Source: Streptomyces sp. DH41
GTDB lineage: Bacteria; Actinomycetota; Actinomycetes; Streptomycetales; Streptomycetaceae
NCBI RefSeq assembly: GCF_029813785.1
Contig: NZ_JARVKY010000017.1
Coordinates: forward strand, 1-64,000
Length of the DNA stretch: 64,000 nucleotides
Direction: 5' to 3'
This document shows positions 26,642-35,496 of the stretch, in pieces (the stretch's first letter is position 1; each line of letters opens with the position of its first letter). A program made the translations under genes and the position numbers. Below the pieces are notes generated by a model that saw only the letters and a program-made list of their open reading frames with translations, was not told the origin of the DNA and made no database searches.

Positions 26642-28300
26642 TCAGTGACCGTGGCGCCGTGAGGCGCCTCCGCCGGCCGCGTGCCAGGCCGCCTCGTCGA
26701 AGTCCGCGGGCAGGCCGCCCCCGGTGAGGTCCCAGGCCCACATGCCGACGAAGGCGCCGGTGAAACCGAGGGATCTGATCTGCCCGCTCTCGAACACCTC
26801 CGCGTGCTCGTCGGACAGGACGGTGGCGTCGAGCAACGGGCCGACCGGGTTCCAGCCGTCGTCGGTGGAGTAACGGAAACGCAGGTCGGGCCCCCGCAGA
26901 TCGAGGCCCAGACGCAGCCGGCGGACCTCGCCCAGAGGTACCCCGCCGGCCTCGTCCACGCTCAGCACACCGCGGTCGCAGCCTGCCACGCGCAGCACCG
27001 CCCGGCCCTCGTCGTCCGCGGTGACGTACAGGAAGTACCAATTGCGCGTGTTGTAGTACGCCGTGATCCCGGCCAGATGCTGGAAGGACCGCGGCCGGTA
27101 CTCCACGCTCACCTCGAAGGCACCGTTCGCGGACGTCACCCGGCGGCCGACCAGGCTGGAGCCGGTCAGGCTGCGCGGCGAGCGGCCGCCGCGCAGCCGC
27201 AGATGCGACGGGCGGTCGGTGAGCGACAGCCAGTCAGGAGCCGCTGGACGCCGCAGCGTCGACCACTGCGGCCCGAGCACCGGCTGGTCGAAGCCGTCGG
27301 CTTCGTCGTCCTCGACGCCCACCACGTCGTCGCCGCAGTCGTCGCCACCGTCGACGGCGACCGGGCCGGGGACTTCCAGCGCGGGCAGGCCGGTCGGGAC
27401 CCGCGGCCATCCGTCGGGAGTCCAGGTGACGGGTGCCAGCGCGGTCTCGCGGCCCAGCACGCACGGTCCGCGGCGGCCTTCGGGCCGGGCGACGAGATAG
27501 GCCAGGTACCACTGGCCGTCCTCGGTGGCGACAAGGCTGCCGTGTCCGGCCTTCTGCAGAGGCAGGTCCGGATGGTGGCGGGCGGTGACCAGTGGCCCGC
27601 GCGGATCGCGCTCGTAGGGACCGGCCAGGGCGCGCGAGCGGGCGACGGTGACCTGATGGTCGTAGCCGGTGCCGCCGTCCGCGGTCAGCAGGTAGTACCA
27701 GCCGGCGTGCCGGTAGAGGTTGGGGCCTTCGATCCAGCCGGCCTGCGGCGGCAGCGTGATCGGCACCGGGTCCCCGACCAGACGGCGCGCGGACCGGTCG
27801 TACCGGGTCGCCTCCAGACCGGCCGAGCCGCCGTGACCGGGCCGCCAGTCGTGGACCAGGTTCAGCAGCCAGCTGTCGGGACCGTCGTGGAAGAGGGACG
27901 TGTCGAATCCGCGCGCGTGCAGCGGCACGGGATCGGACCAGGGGCCATGGACCGACGGGGCCGTGGTGAGGAGGTTGGGGCTGTCCGTGAAACCTCCCGC
28001 ATACGTGGAGACGTTGCTGAAGACCAGGTGGAACAGGCCCTCCGCGTAGGTGAGGTTCGGTGCCCACACCCCGCCGGAATCGGGACAGCCGGTGAGGTCG
28101 AGGAGGCGTGTGGTGTCCAGGACACCTCCCAGCGGTCGCCAGTGCACAAGATCACGGGAGTGGTGCAGCCGTACGCCGGGGTGCCACTCGAACGTCGAGG
28201 TGGCCAGGTAGAAATCGTCGCCCACGCGCAGTGCGCTCGGGTCCGGGTGCGAACCCGGCAGGACCGGATTCCGGATGGTCTGGACAGTCGGCTGCCGCAT
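26642..28300 (-). CDS. Glycoside hydrolase family 43 enzyme (beta-xylosidase-like)
   Basis: A 552-residue protein with no signal peptide, so probably intracellular. The N-terminal five-bladed propeller opens IRNPVLPGSHPDPSALRVGD, containing the GH43 catalytic base Asp in HPDPS, with WIEGPNLYRH carrying the general acid Glu. The C-terminal half (from about 360) is a beta-sandwich typical of beta-xylosidases, with YYNTRNWYFLYV and a GAFVGMWAWDL end. Substrates would be xylo- or arabino-oligosaccharides. The linker VEDDEADG is acidic. The ATG MRQPTVQ has GAGAGG upstream; an earlier in-frame ATG is unlikely. Confidence 0.88.
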   Translation of the reverse strand: MRQPTVQTIRNPVLPGSHPDPSALRVGDDFYLATSTFEWHPGVRLHHSRDLVHWRPLGGVLDTTRLLDLTGCPDSGGVWAPNLTYAEGLFHLVFSNVSTYAGGFTDSPNLLTTAPSVHGPWSDPVPLHARGFDTSLFHDGPDSWLLNLVHDWRPGHGGSAGLEATRYDRSARRLVGDPVPITLPPQAGWIEGPNLYRHAGWYYLLTADGGTGYDHQVTVARSRALAGPYERDPRGPLVTARHHPDLPLQKAGHGSLVATEDGQWYLAYLVARPEGRRGPCVLGRETALAPVTWTPDGWPRVPTGLPALEVPGPVAVDGGDDCGDDVVGVEDDEADGFDQPVLGPQWSTLRRPAAPDWLSLTDRPSHLRLRGGRSPRSLTGSSLVGRRVTSANGAFEVSVEYRPRSFQHLAGITAYYNTRNWYFLYVTADDEGRAVLRVAGCDRGVLSVDEAGGVPLGEVRRLRLGLDLRGPDLRFRYSTDDGWNPVGPLLDATVLSDEHAEVFESGQIRSLGFTGAFVGMWAWDLTGGGLPADFDEAAWHAAGGGASRRHGH

Positions 28301-28368
28301 GCGCCGCGTGCACCTCTCGAACCTCGGTGGTCGCCCTGTGAAGCCACGAACCGTAATGTCGAACATGC

Positions 28369-28378
28369 TTGCGTGCAA
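28369..28378. promoter_or_regulatory. LacI-like half-palindrome upstream of the GH43 gene
   Basis: TTGCGTGCAA (TTGC-GT-GCAA) lies about 70 bp before the GH43 start, with another TTGCA close by. LacI-type operators often have such TTGC/GCAA arms. No regulator is adjacent, so this is tentative. Confidence 0.3.
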
Positions 28379-28497
28379 CGGCTTGCAGTCGCCGTCCGCG
28401 CCCCGTCGTCCGCGAGGTCACCGAAACTCCTCGAACAGCCCCCGTGCGTGGAAAGCCGCCGGAGGGGTGGGCCGGGGGGGAGGGGGCGGTTCACACG

Positions 28498-28531
28498 CGT
28501 CTGCGCGCCGCCGGTGGGCGACGCGCAGACG
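28498..28531. terminator. Terminator of the D-Ala-D-Ala carboxypeptidase gene
   Basis: CGTCTGCGCG (28498-28507) pairs perfectly with CGCGCAGACG (28522-28531) around a 14-base GC-rich loop, about 37 bp past the leftward stop. Confidence 0.7.
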
Positions 28532-28567
28532 GGGCCTGATGTGCGACGGGTCAGACGCGGTGGCCGG

Positions 28568-29926
28568 TCAGGCCCAGCATCCGTTCACGGTGGCGGCGAG
28601 GCCGTCCATGGCGTCCTTGATGTCGCTCGGGTCGGCCGACGAGTTGTTCTCGATGAAGGAGAAGATCCTCCACTCGCCGTCCTCGGTCCGCGTGACGCCG
28701 CTCAGGGCGACGGCTCCGGTGAGGGTGCCGGTCTTCGCGTGCACCTTGCCGACGGCGCACTGGGAGTTGGCGTCGTCGAAGCGGCCCCACTCCGGGCCGA
28801 GGCTGGCACCGGCCTCGCCCGCGACCGGCAGGCCCTCCAGGATCGAGCTCAGGGCGGGGGACTCCGTGATCGCGTCGAGGAGCTGCGCGAGGGTCGCGGC
28901 CGGGATGCGGTCGGCGCGGGACAGGCCGCTGCCGTCGTGCATCTCGAAGTTGTCGAGGGAGATTCCGTACGAGCTCAGCACCTGGCGGACGAGTTCGGCG
29001 CCGCCCTCGAAGGTGGCCGGCTTGCCCAGCTCCACGGCGGACATCCGCAGCAGGGTCTCCGCGATGTTGTTGTCACTCGTCTTGAGCATCTGCTTGACGA
29101 TCTCCGACAGCGGCGCCGACTTGTGCTGCGCCACCGGTACGTCGGACTGCTTCGCCGTCGCGCGGCTCACGTCGCCGTCGACGGTGATGCCCTGCGCGGC
29201 GAGCTTCTCGGCGAAGACGTTGCCGGCGTCGATCGACGTGTCGTGGACGGCGGCGCCGTCCACGACGAGCGAACGCACCGGCGTGACCTCGGTGGGGTAG
29301 TAGCCCTCGTTCCAGCCCTTGGCGAGGCTCGGGTCGGCGAACAGGCTGTCGTCCACGCGGACCTTGACGCTGGTCAGCCCCGCGGCCTTGAGTCCGTCGA
29401 CGGCCGTCCTGGCCATCTCGGCGACGTCGTCGCCGGTGAGGGTGCGGTCACCGCCGCCGACGAGGGTGAGGGTGCCGTCGCCGTACACGACCTTCGTGGT
29501 GAACTCGTGGTTCGCGCCGAGCAGCGTCAGGGCGGTGGTGGCCGTGGCGAGCTTGGCGTTGGAGGCCGGCATGAGGGTGGTGGACCCGTTGTGGTCCCAG
29601 AGCGGGGTGTCCGAGTCGGCGTCGAGCACCACGCCGCTGACGTCGGAGCCCAGACGCTCGTCGGCGACGCGCTCGTTGAGGTTCTTGACCAACTGCGCGT
29701 CGTCGGCGTCGAGGCCGTCGACCGAGACGCCCTGCGCCGTCGCGGTGCCGCCGTCGGCGGCGAAGGCCGAGGTGCCGGCCAGGGTGGCGGAGGCCACGGG
29801 CACGGCCATCGCGAGCACGATGGCCCGTCGCGCGCCGATGCGGCCCACTCTTGCCTTGCGGTGCCGACGGCGCCCGCCCGGGGCGAAAGTGTTCGTGGAG
29901 GTGGTGTCGTCCGGCGTACCAGTCAT
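28568..29926 (-). CDS. D-alanyl-D-alanine carboxypeptidase/endopeptidase (PBP4-type)
   Basis: A 452-residue exported penicillin-binding protein of peptidase family S13. The N-terminus is basic, then hydrophobic (IVLAMAVPVASATLAGTSAFA), a Sec signal peptide. The active-site triad is complete: S122-x-x-K125 in PASNAKL, SDN at 284-286, and KTG at 398-400 in HAKTGTL. It trims peptidoglycan stem peptides outside the membrane. The length fits the family. It is monocistronic, with its own terminator, next to but not obviously part of the metallophore locus. Confidence 0.93.
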   Translation of the reverse strand: MTGTPDDTTSTNTFAPGGRRRHRKARVGRIGARRAIVLAMAVPVASATLAGTSAFAADGGTATAQGVSVDGLDADDAQLVKNLNERVADERLGSDVSGVVLDADSDTPLWDHNGSTTLMPASNAKLATATTALTLLGANHEFTTKVVYGDGTLTLVGGGDRTLTGDDVAEMARTAVDGLKAAGLTSVKVRVDDSLFADPSLAKGWNEGYYPTEVTPVRSLVVDGAAVHDTSIDAGNVFAEKLAAQGITVDGDVSRATAKQSDVPVAQHKSAPLSEIVKQMLKTSDNNIAETLLRMSAVELGKPATFEGGAELVRQVLSSYGISLDNFEMHDGSGLSRADRIPAATLAQLLDAITESPALSSILEGLPVAGEAGASLGPEWGRFDDANSQCAVGKVHAKTGTLTGAVALSGVTRTEDGEWRIFSFIENNSSADPSDIKDAMDGLAATVNGCWA

Positions 29927-30368
29927 AAAGTGGAATCCAAGGATCGAGAACTTTGTTCTGTGGGGGTCGAACGGCGGGCACGTTACCAGCCGTCATGTGC
30001 GGGGCCGGAACAGGAAATGACGTGTGTGAAAGTCTTGCGACTGTTCATGACCGTCTCGTGACGGTGACGTCTTGCGGCCCGGGACCAGGCGGGCGCACGT
30101 GACGGAGCGGCACGGTCGGTTCTGACGGAGAGCAAAATACAGAACCGGCGTCCGGGAGTCCTCGTAACGGGCCTTTTTCAGTGCCGTACGGGCATTCTCC
30201 TTGCCCTTTCGTGCACAGACAGAGAATTTCCGGGTGCTTTCAGTGCCGGGTCGGGCGCGCGCGTCGGGAACCGAATGCGGGTGAACGGCGTCCGGGGGCG
30301 TCGTTCAGCAATACGTCAGCGTGAGTGCGCGTCGGCCGTTGCCGGTCCAGTGGTTCTCACAGTCGCCG
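29927..30368. other. Intergenic region before the metallophore locus
   Basis: 442 bp between two leftward units. It is less GC-rich than neighbouring DNA at 30120-30260 and must hold the promoter of the carboxypeptidase gene and the end of the importer operon. I recognise no gene, RNA or clean inverted repeat. Confidence 0.45.
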
Positions 30369-31049
30369 TCAGGTGTGGACGCCGCGTCCGTTCCGCATCT
30401 CGACCACCCGGTCCGCGAAGTGCCGTACGACCGACCGGTCGTGGCAGATGAACAGGTAGGCGAGGCCCAGGTCGTCCTGGAGATCGGAGAGCAGGTTCAG
30501 AACGCCGGCCCGCACGGAGGCGTCGAGCGCGGAAACCGGTTCGTCGAGGACGAGCAGGCGCGGTGCGGAGGCCAGGGCGCGGGCGATTCCGGCCCGTTGG
30601 CACTGGCCTCCGGAGAGTTCGTGCGGGCGCCGGTCCCCGTACGCCGGGTCGAGACCGACCCGGTCGAGCAGCTCGGCCACGCGGGCGGGCCCGTCGGACC
30701 TGTCCCAGGTGCCCTGGACCCTGAGCGGCTCGGCCACCGCGTCGCGGATGCGGTGACGAGGACTGAGGGAGCCGTAGGGGTCCTGGAAGACCGGCTGCAT
30801 GCGTGGGCGCAGGGGGCGCAGTTCGCGTTCCGTCAGGGCCGTCAGTTCCCGCCCCTCGAAACGGACCGTCCCGCCGTCGGGCCTGCGCAGCTGGAGCACC
30901 GCGAGGGCCGTGGAGGACTTGCCGCAGCCGGAGGGGCCGTTGAGGGCGAGGGTCTCACCGGCGTTCAGCGTGAACGACAGCCGGTCCACGGCGGTCACCG
31001 GGCCGTAGCGGACGATGAGCTCGCGGACGTCCAGCAGGGGGTGGTTCAC
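30369..31049 (-). CDS. Opp/Nik-type ABC transporter ATP-binding protein (second importer)
   Basis: A 226-residue ATPase with Walker A GPSGCGKSS, signature LSGGQCQR, Walker B LLVLDEP and a switch His in FICHDRSVV. It is shorter than usual for the NikE/DppF type because it lacks the C-terminal oligopeptide-binding extension. It is the last gene of a leftward operon; its GTG overlaps the stop of the preceding ATPase gene (GTGA). With that ATPase it energises the fused permease at 31974-33740. The substrate is inferred to be a metal-chelator complex from the Zur-like sites upstream of the operon. Confidence 0.88.
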   Translation of the reverse strand: MNHPLLDVRELIVRYGPVTAVDRLSFTLNAGETLALNGPSGCGKSSTALAVLQLRRPDGGTVRFEGRELTALTERELRPLRPRMQPVFQDPYGSLSPRHRIRDAVAEPLRVQGTWDRSDGPARVAELLDRVGLDPAYGDRRPHELSGGQCQRAGIARALASAPRLLVLDEPVSALDASVRAGVLNLLSDLQDDLGLAYLFICHDRSVVRHFADRVVEMRNGRGVHT

Positions 31050-32005
31050 ACGAACTCCCGGAGGGGGTCGGTCATGTCGTCGGCGTGATGGCAGGCGACC
31101 AGGCGGCCGTCCACGGCCCGCGCTTCCGGTTCGTGGTCGCGGCACGGGTCCGTCGCCAGCGGGCAGCGCGGCGCGAAGGCGCAGCCCGGCCCGACGGCGC
31201 CCGGCGCGGGCGGGGTGCCGGGAAGCGCCGGCAGTCGGCGGAGCCGGGGGCCGTCCTGCGGGAGCGAGGCCACCAGGCCCGCCGTGTAGGGGGCGCGCGG
31301 ACGGCCGAGCACCTGCCGGGCCGGGCCGAGTTCGGCCGCCCGGCCCGCGTACATCACCAGTACGCGGTCCGCGTGTTCCCGCACGACCTCCAGGTCGTGG
31401 GTGACGAGCACCAGCGCGGCGCCGACCGCCTCCCGCTGCTCGGCGAGCACCCGCAGAACCTGCTCGCGGCGCTCCTCGTCCAGCGCGGTGGTCGGTTCGT
31501 CGGCGACGACGACGTCGGGCTCGTTGACCGTCGCCATGGCGATCACCGCGCGCTGCCGCATGCCGCCCGAGTACTCGTGCGGGTAGGCCCGCGCCCGGCG
31601 AGCGGCGTCCGGGATGCCGACCCGGTCCAGCGCCGCCACGGCCCGGGCACGCGCCTGACCGCGGGACAGCCGCCGCACGGACCGTACGGCGGCGGCGAGC
31701 TGGTCGCCGACCGGGTGGACGGGGGAGAGGGCGGACAAGGCGTCCTGCGGAACGAGGGTGATCCGGCGCCCGCGTTCGGCGGCGAGATCGGCGGAGCCGC
31801 GCAACCGTACGCTGCCGCCGGCCGTCGCGCCCCGCGGCACCATGCCGAGCAGCGCCCGCGCGGTGAGGGACTTGCCCGCGCCCGACTCCCCGACGACGGC
31901 GAACACCTCGCGCGGGCGGACGTCGAAGGACAACCCGCGAACCGCCTCGACGGGGCCGAACGCGATCCGCAGGTCACGCACCGACAGCAGTGCCTCGGAC
32001 AACAT
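31046..32005 (-). CDS. Opp/Nik-type ABC transporter ATP-binding protein (second importer)
   Basis: A 319-residue ATPase of the NikD/DppD type. Walker A is GESGAGKS, the Q-loop lies in TLVPQDALSALSPVHPVG, the signature is YSGGMRQR, and Walker B is VVVADEPTTALD. The C-terminal oligo_HPY region has the usual Cys cluster CAFAPRCPLATDPCRDHEPE, which in relatives can hold an iron-sulfur cluster. The ATG has GGAG upstream and overlaps the end of the permease gene by 32 bp. It pairs with the shorter ATPase downstream. Confidence 0.9.
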   Translation of the reverse strand: MLSEALLSVRDLRIAFGPVEAVRGLSFDVRPREVFAVVGESGAGKSLTARALLGMVPRGATAGGSVRLRGSADLAAERGRRITLVPQDALSALSPVHPVGDQLAAAVRSVRRLSRGQARARAVAALDRVGIPDAARRARAYPHEYSGGMRQRAVIAMATVNEPDVVVADEPTTALDEERREQVLRVLAEQREAVGAALVLVTHDLEVVREHADRVLVMYAGRAAELGPARQVLGRPRAPYTAGLVASLPQDGPRLRRLPALPGTPPAPGAVGPGCAFAPRCPLATDPCRDHEPEARAVDGRLVACHHADDMTDPLREFV

Positions 32006-33740
32006 GGGCGGTCTCCTTTCGTGCACTGCGGCCGGTCGCGCGCCGGGTCTCCCGGCCCTGTGCGTACGCCGCCCCCGACACGGCCAGACCCGCCAGCAGG
32101 GCCAGAGCGGCGGCCGGGGCGAGGGCGGCCCAGGGGGCGCGTTCGATGTAGGCGCGCGATTCGTCGAGGAGCAGCCCCCACTCGGGGGCGGGCGGCTGGG
32201 CACCCAGGCCCAGGAAGCCCAGGGAGGCGAGAGCGAGGGCGATGCCGGGCAGTCGCAGCAGGGCATGACGTGCGACCGGGGCCGCGACGGACGGCAGGAC
32301 GTGCCGGGTGAGGATCCACAGGGGCCGCGCCCCGATGGCGCGTTGGGCGGTCAGGAACGCCGACGCCCGCACCTCCTGCACCAGCGCCGCCGCGTGCGCC
32401 GCCAAGGGCGGCCAGGAGATCAGCGCGACGGCGAGGGCCGCGCCGCCGGTGCCGGGACCGGCCACCGCCGCGACCAGGATGCCGACGATCACGGGGGGCA
32501 GGGCGTTGGCGATGTCCGCCGCCCCCGCCGCGACGCCGGGCAGGAAGCCCAGCGCCAGGCCGGCCAGCAGGCTCAGCAGGCACACGGCCGCCGCCGTACC
32601 GACCGTGGAGGCGGCCCCGTGCCCGAGCCGGGCCAGTACGTCACGGCCGAGCCCGTCCGTGCCCAGCGGGTACGCCCACGACGGCGACGCCAGCCGCGCC
32701 GTGGTGTCCACCGCGTACGGGTCGCGCAACAGACCCCAGCCGATCGCCGCCAGCAGTACGGCGGCGAGGACGACCGGCACCGCCGGATGCGCCCGGACCG
32801 GGCGGGCAGGGGGCAGCGTGAGCCCGGCGTCACGCAGGGCGGGGCCCAGCAGCCGGCGCCGTACGACGGCGGCCAGCGCGCCGGTGACCAGGCCCAGGGC
32901 CAGGAGGGCGAGGACCGAACCCTGGAGCAGCGGCAGGTCCTGCGACTTGGCCGCACCCAGCGCGGTACGTCCGATGCCGGGAACCGCGAACACGGCCTCC
33001 ACCGCGACCGCGCCCCCCGTCAGGCCGACCGCGACCATCCCGAACTGGGGGACCAGCGGCGGCAGCACACGGCGCAGCGCGGCGGCCGAGATCCGGGTAC
33101 GGCTCACGCCCGCGCCCCGCCACAGCTCCACCCATCGTTCGTCCAGCACGGCGGGCAGCGCGTCCGCGACGAGCCGGCCCAGCAGCCCGCCCGCCGGGAC
33201 GCCGAGCGCGAGGGCCGGCAGGACCATGTACGCGGGACCCTGCCAACCCGAGGTGGGCAGCCACCCCAGCCACACTCCGCACACCAGCAGCGCCACGGTG
33301 GCCAGGAGGAACTCGGGCACGGCGGCGGCCATGGCGGCGACCGCCCCGGCCGAACCCCGTCCGCGCATCAACACGGGCGTCACCAGTGCCACGGCCAGCA
33401 GCACCGCCACGGTCAGCGCCGCTGCCATCAGGCCCAGCGACACCTGGAGCCCGGAGACGACCGACGGCAGGATGTCCGTCCCCGACACCCACGAGGTGCC
33501 GAGATCGCCACGCACCAGCCCGGCCGCCCAGTCGCCGAGCAGGGAGAGCGGGCCGGCGTCCAGCCCCAGGTCCCGGCGGATGGCGGACAGCGCCTCCTCG
33601 GTCGGCTCCCGCTCGGCGGAGCGGGCGCGCAGCACGGTCAGGGCCGGGTCCCGGCCGGACAGCCAGGGCAGCAGGCCGACGGCGGCCAGCACGGCGAGCA
33701 GTGAGACGGCGCGGGTCGCCCCCGCTGCGAACGGCCTCAC
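31974..33740 (-). CDS. Fused NikB-NikC-type ABC permease (second importer)
   Basis: A 588-residue protein that joins the two permeases of an Opp/Nik-type importer in one chain. The N-terminal half matches NikB/DppB (RRDLGLDAGPLSLLGDWAAG, then RGDLGTSWVSG, FAVPGIGRTALGAAKSQDLP). The C-terminal half matches NikC/DppC (SWAYPLGTDGLGRDVLARLGHG, HVLPSVAAPV, LGFLGLGAQPPAPEWGLLL). Each half has its own membrane helices and an EAA-like loop. Fusion of B and C is uncommon in this family. The GTG overlaps the binding-protein stop (GTGA). Confidence 0.88.
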   Translation of the reverse strand: MRPFAAGATRAVSLLAVLAAVGLLPWLSGRDPALTVLRARSAEREPTEEALSAIRRDLGLDAGPLSLLGDWAAGLVRGDLGTSWVSGTDILPSVVSGLQVSLGLMAAALTVAVLLAVALVTPVLMRGRGSAGAVAAMAAAVPEFLLATVALLVCGVWLGWLPTSGWQGPAYMVLPALALGVPAGGLLGRLVADALPAVLDERWVELWRGAGVSRTRISAAALRRVLPPLVPQFGMVAVGLTGGAVAVEAVFAVPGIGRTALGAAKSQDLPLLQGSVLALLALGLVTGALAAVVRRRLLGPALRDAGLTLPPARPVRAHPAVPVVLAAVLLAAIGWGLLRDPYAVDTTARLASPSWAYPLGTDGLGRDVLARLGHGAASTVGTAAAVCLLSLLAGLALGFLPGVAAGAADIANALPPVIVGILVAAVAGPGTGGAALAVALISWPPLAAHAAALVQEVRASAFLTAQRAIGARPLWILTRHVLPSVAAPVARHALLRLPGIALALASLGFLGLGAQPPAPEWGLLLDESRAYIERAPWAALAPAAALALLAGLAVSGAAYAQGRETRRATGRSARKETAHVVRGTAVGA

Positions 33741-35224
33741 TCGACGTGGGTGTCGAGCGTGATCAGCTCTCGCTCACGCGGGTCGTGGGCCGCGCCGACC
33801 ACGTCGGCGGCGTCGCCCTGGATCACGCGCTCATGGAGCATCGGCACGGCCGCGTCGGTGGCGAGCACGGCGGCCTCGGCGTCGACGACCGCCCGGCGGC
33901 GGGCCTCACCCGTCGGCGTCGCACCCGCCTTGTTCAGGGCCTTGTCCACGGCGGGGTCGGCCAGCTGGGAGATGTTGAAGGAGCCGTCGGAGGCGAAGTC
34001 GCTGTAGAGGTACGCGGCCGGGTCGCCCGAGTCGAGGACGGTGGCCCGGGAGAGGATGAACGCGTCGAAGGCGCCCGCCAGGGCGTCGGACTCGATGTTG
34101 GCGTACTCGCGGACCTCGAGCCTCACCTGGAATCCCGCCTTCTTCAGCTGCTGTTGCAGCGCGGCGGCGACCTCGGGCAGCTCGGCCCGGTCGGTGAACG
34201 TGCCGATGGTGATCTCCCTGCCGTTCGGATCACCGGCCTTCGCACGCCGTACCGGCTCGCGCAGGCCGGCCGCCCACGGCAGCGCGGGGCCGAGCAGCCC
34301 CTCGGCCACGTCCGCCCTGCCCTCGTACACACCCTTCACGATGGACTCGGCGTCTATCGCCTCCCGTGCCGCCGCCCGCAGCGAGGGGTCCTTGAAGGCG
34401 CCCTTCCCCGTGTTGAGGTACAGGGTGTTGGTGCGCGGCATCGGGACCTCGGTGATCAGCTCCTCGTCCAGCAGCGCGGCCTGCGAGACGGGCACCGCCT
34501 CGACGATGTCGGCCTCACCGCTGCGCAGGGCGGCGGCGCGTGCGGTGCCGTCCGGCACGAACGTGACGTCGATGCCGGGAGCCTTGGCCGTACCGCCCCA
34601 GTAGCCGTCGTAGCGGTCGAGGGCGGCGGAGGAGGTGCCGTTGACCTCGGTCAGCTCGAACGGGCCGGTGCCGGCGCCGACCGGGTTCACCGTCTTCCCC
34701 CGGTACGCCTTCGCCGAGAGGATCGACAACTGGGGGGAGCTGAGCCGCTGGGGGACCAAGGGGTCCTCCTCGGCGGTGGTGAGGACCACGGTGGCGGCGT
34801 CCACGGCCTTCACGGTCAGCTCGACGCCGTCGAGAATGCGGGGCTTGGGAGAGGCGCCGGTGGCCCGGGTCAGAGAGCGGACCACGGCCTCGGCGGTCAG
34901 CTTCGTACCGTCGTGGAAGGTGACACCCTCACGAAGAGTGAAGGTCCAGCTCCGGCCGGACTGCTTCCACCCGGTGGCGAGCGCGGGCTCGGCATCGCCG
35001 TCCGCGTCCAGCTTCACGAGCGTCTCCGCCGTCGACCAACGGGACAGCTTGAAGGCGTCGTCGGAGAGCGGGGACAAACCGGAACGCGGTGGCTGCATCA
35101 TCGCGACGCGGAGCCGCTCGCCCGCGTCCGCGCCGGTTGCCTCCGTGGACGCGAAGCAGCCGGTGAGCAGGGCGGAGGCGGCGAGTGCCGCGGGGAGGGG
35201 CAGGAGACGGGCAGGGACGCGCAC
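33737..35224 (-). CDS. Opp/Nik-type solute-binding lipoprotein (second importer)
   Basis: A 495-residue extracytoplasmic binding protein of the peptide/nickel class (SBP family 5). The signal peptide ends in lipobox LTGC (20-23). Core blocks include LATGWKQSGRSWTFTLREGVTFHDGTKLTAEAVV-type sequence around residues 85-115, and NPVGAGTGPFEL, the usual family signature. It is the first gene of the leftward importer operon, with a GTG start. The 272-bp region upstream is shared with the ferredoxin operon and contains Zur-box-like motifs, so the ligand may be a zinc-metallophore complex or a free metal chelate; nickel or peptides remain possible. Confidence 0.9.
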   Translation of the reverse strand: MRVPARLLPLPAALAASALLTGCFASTEATGADAGERLRVAMMQPPRSGLSPLSDDAFKLSRWSTAETLVKLDADGDAEPALATGWKQSGRSWTFTLREGVTFHDGTKLTAEAVVRSLTRATGASPKPRILDGVELTVKAVDAATVVLTTAEEDPLVPQRLSSPQLSILSAKAYRGKTVNPVGAGTGPFELTEVNGTSSAALDRYDGYWGGTAKAPGIDVTFVPDGTARAAALRSGEADIVEAVPVSQAALLDEELITEVPMPRTNTLYLNTGKGAFKDPSLRAAAREAIDAESIVKGVYEGRADVAEGLLGPALPWAAGLREPVRRAKAGDPNGREITIGTFTDRAELPEVAAALQQQLKKAGFQVRLEVREYANIESDALAGAFDAFILSRATVLDSGDPAAYLYSDFASDGSFNISQLADPAVDKALNKAGATPTGEARRRAVVDAEAAVLATDAAVPMLHERVIQGDAADVVGAAHDPRERELITLDTHVE

Positions 35225-35281
35225 GGGTCACTCCGGGTAAAGGGCCGGTCAATGGTTGAGCGTGCGACGACCGTAGCACGA

Positions 35282-35296
35282 TGACAATCGTTTTCA
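35282..35296. promoter_or_regulatory. Zur-box-like motif A
   Basis: TGACAATCGTTTTCA fits the shared pattern TGRYARTCRTTT and approximates the known Streptomyces Zur box (a 7-1-7 palindrome near TGNNAATNATTNNCA). It lies 58 bp upstream of the start of the leftward binding-protein gene. Confidence 0.6.
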
Positions 35297-35329
35297 TGAT
35301 GGGGCCTACTTGGCGCCGTGCGTCGCACA

Positions 35330-35344
35330 TGGTAATCATTTCCA
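35330..35344. promoter_or_regulatory. Zur-box-like motif B
   Basis: TGGTAATCATTTCCA is the best 7-1-7 palindrome in this gap: the arms TGGTAAT and ATTTCCA match at six of seven positions. It sits midway between the leftward importer and the rightward ferredoxin operon. Confidence 0.65.
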
Positions 35345-35418
35345 CCAAGGATTCGAACGGGGCCCACCGTGGCGGCATGCCGCGATCGCCGGCGCGGGGG
35401 TGAAGGTCGGCGACTAGT

Positions 35419-35439
35419 TGAAAATGGTAGTCGTTTGTT
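35419..35439. promoter_or_regulatory. Degenerate Zur-box-like motif C
   Basis: TGAAAAT (35419-35425) is a perfect Zur half-site by Streptomyces consensus and runs into TGGTAGTCGTTTGTT (35425-35439), which fits TGRYARTCRTTT but has a weak right arm. It lies about 60 bp before the ferredoxin start. Confidence 0.45.
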
Positions 35440-35496
35440 ATTACTGTCTGACTGCCGCATGTCGGTCGCGTCGGCGGCTACAGGGGAGGGGCCCTC

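Noticed and set aside
28568..29926. The D-Ala-D-Ala carboxypeptidase as a member of the metallophore cluster
   Set aside because: It has its own terminator and is separated by 442 bp from the importer operon, with no functional link visible.
26681..30061. A 1126-codon plus-strand open frame across the GH43 and carboxypeptidase genes
   Set aside because: It is antisense to two clearly recognisable enzymes, spans an intergenic terminator and encodes no known domain.
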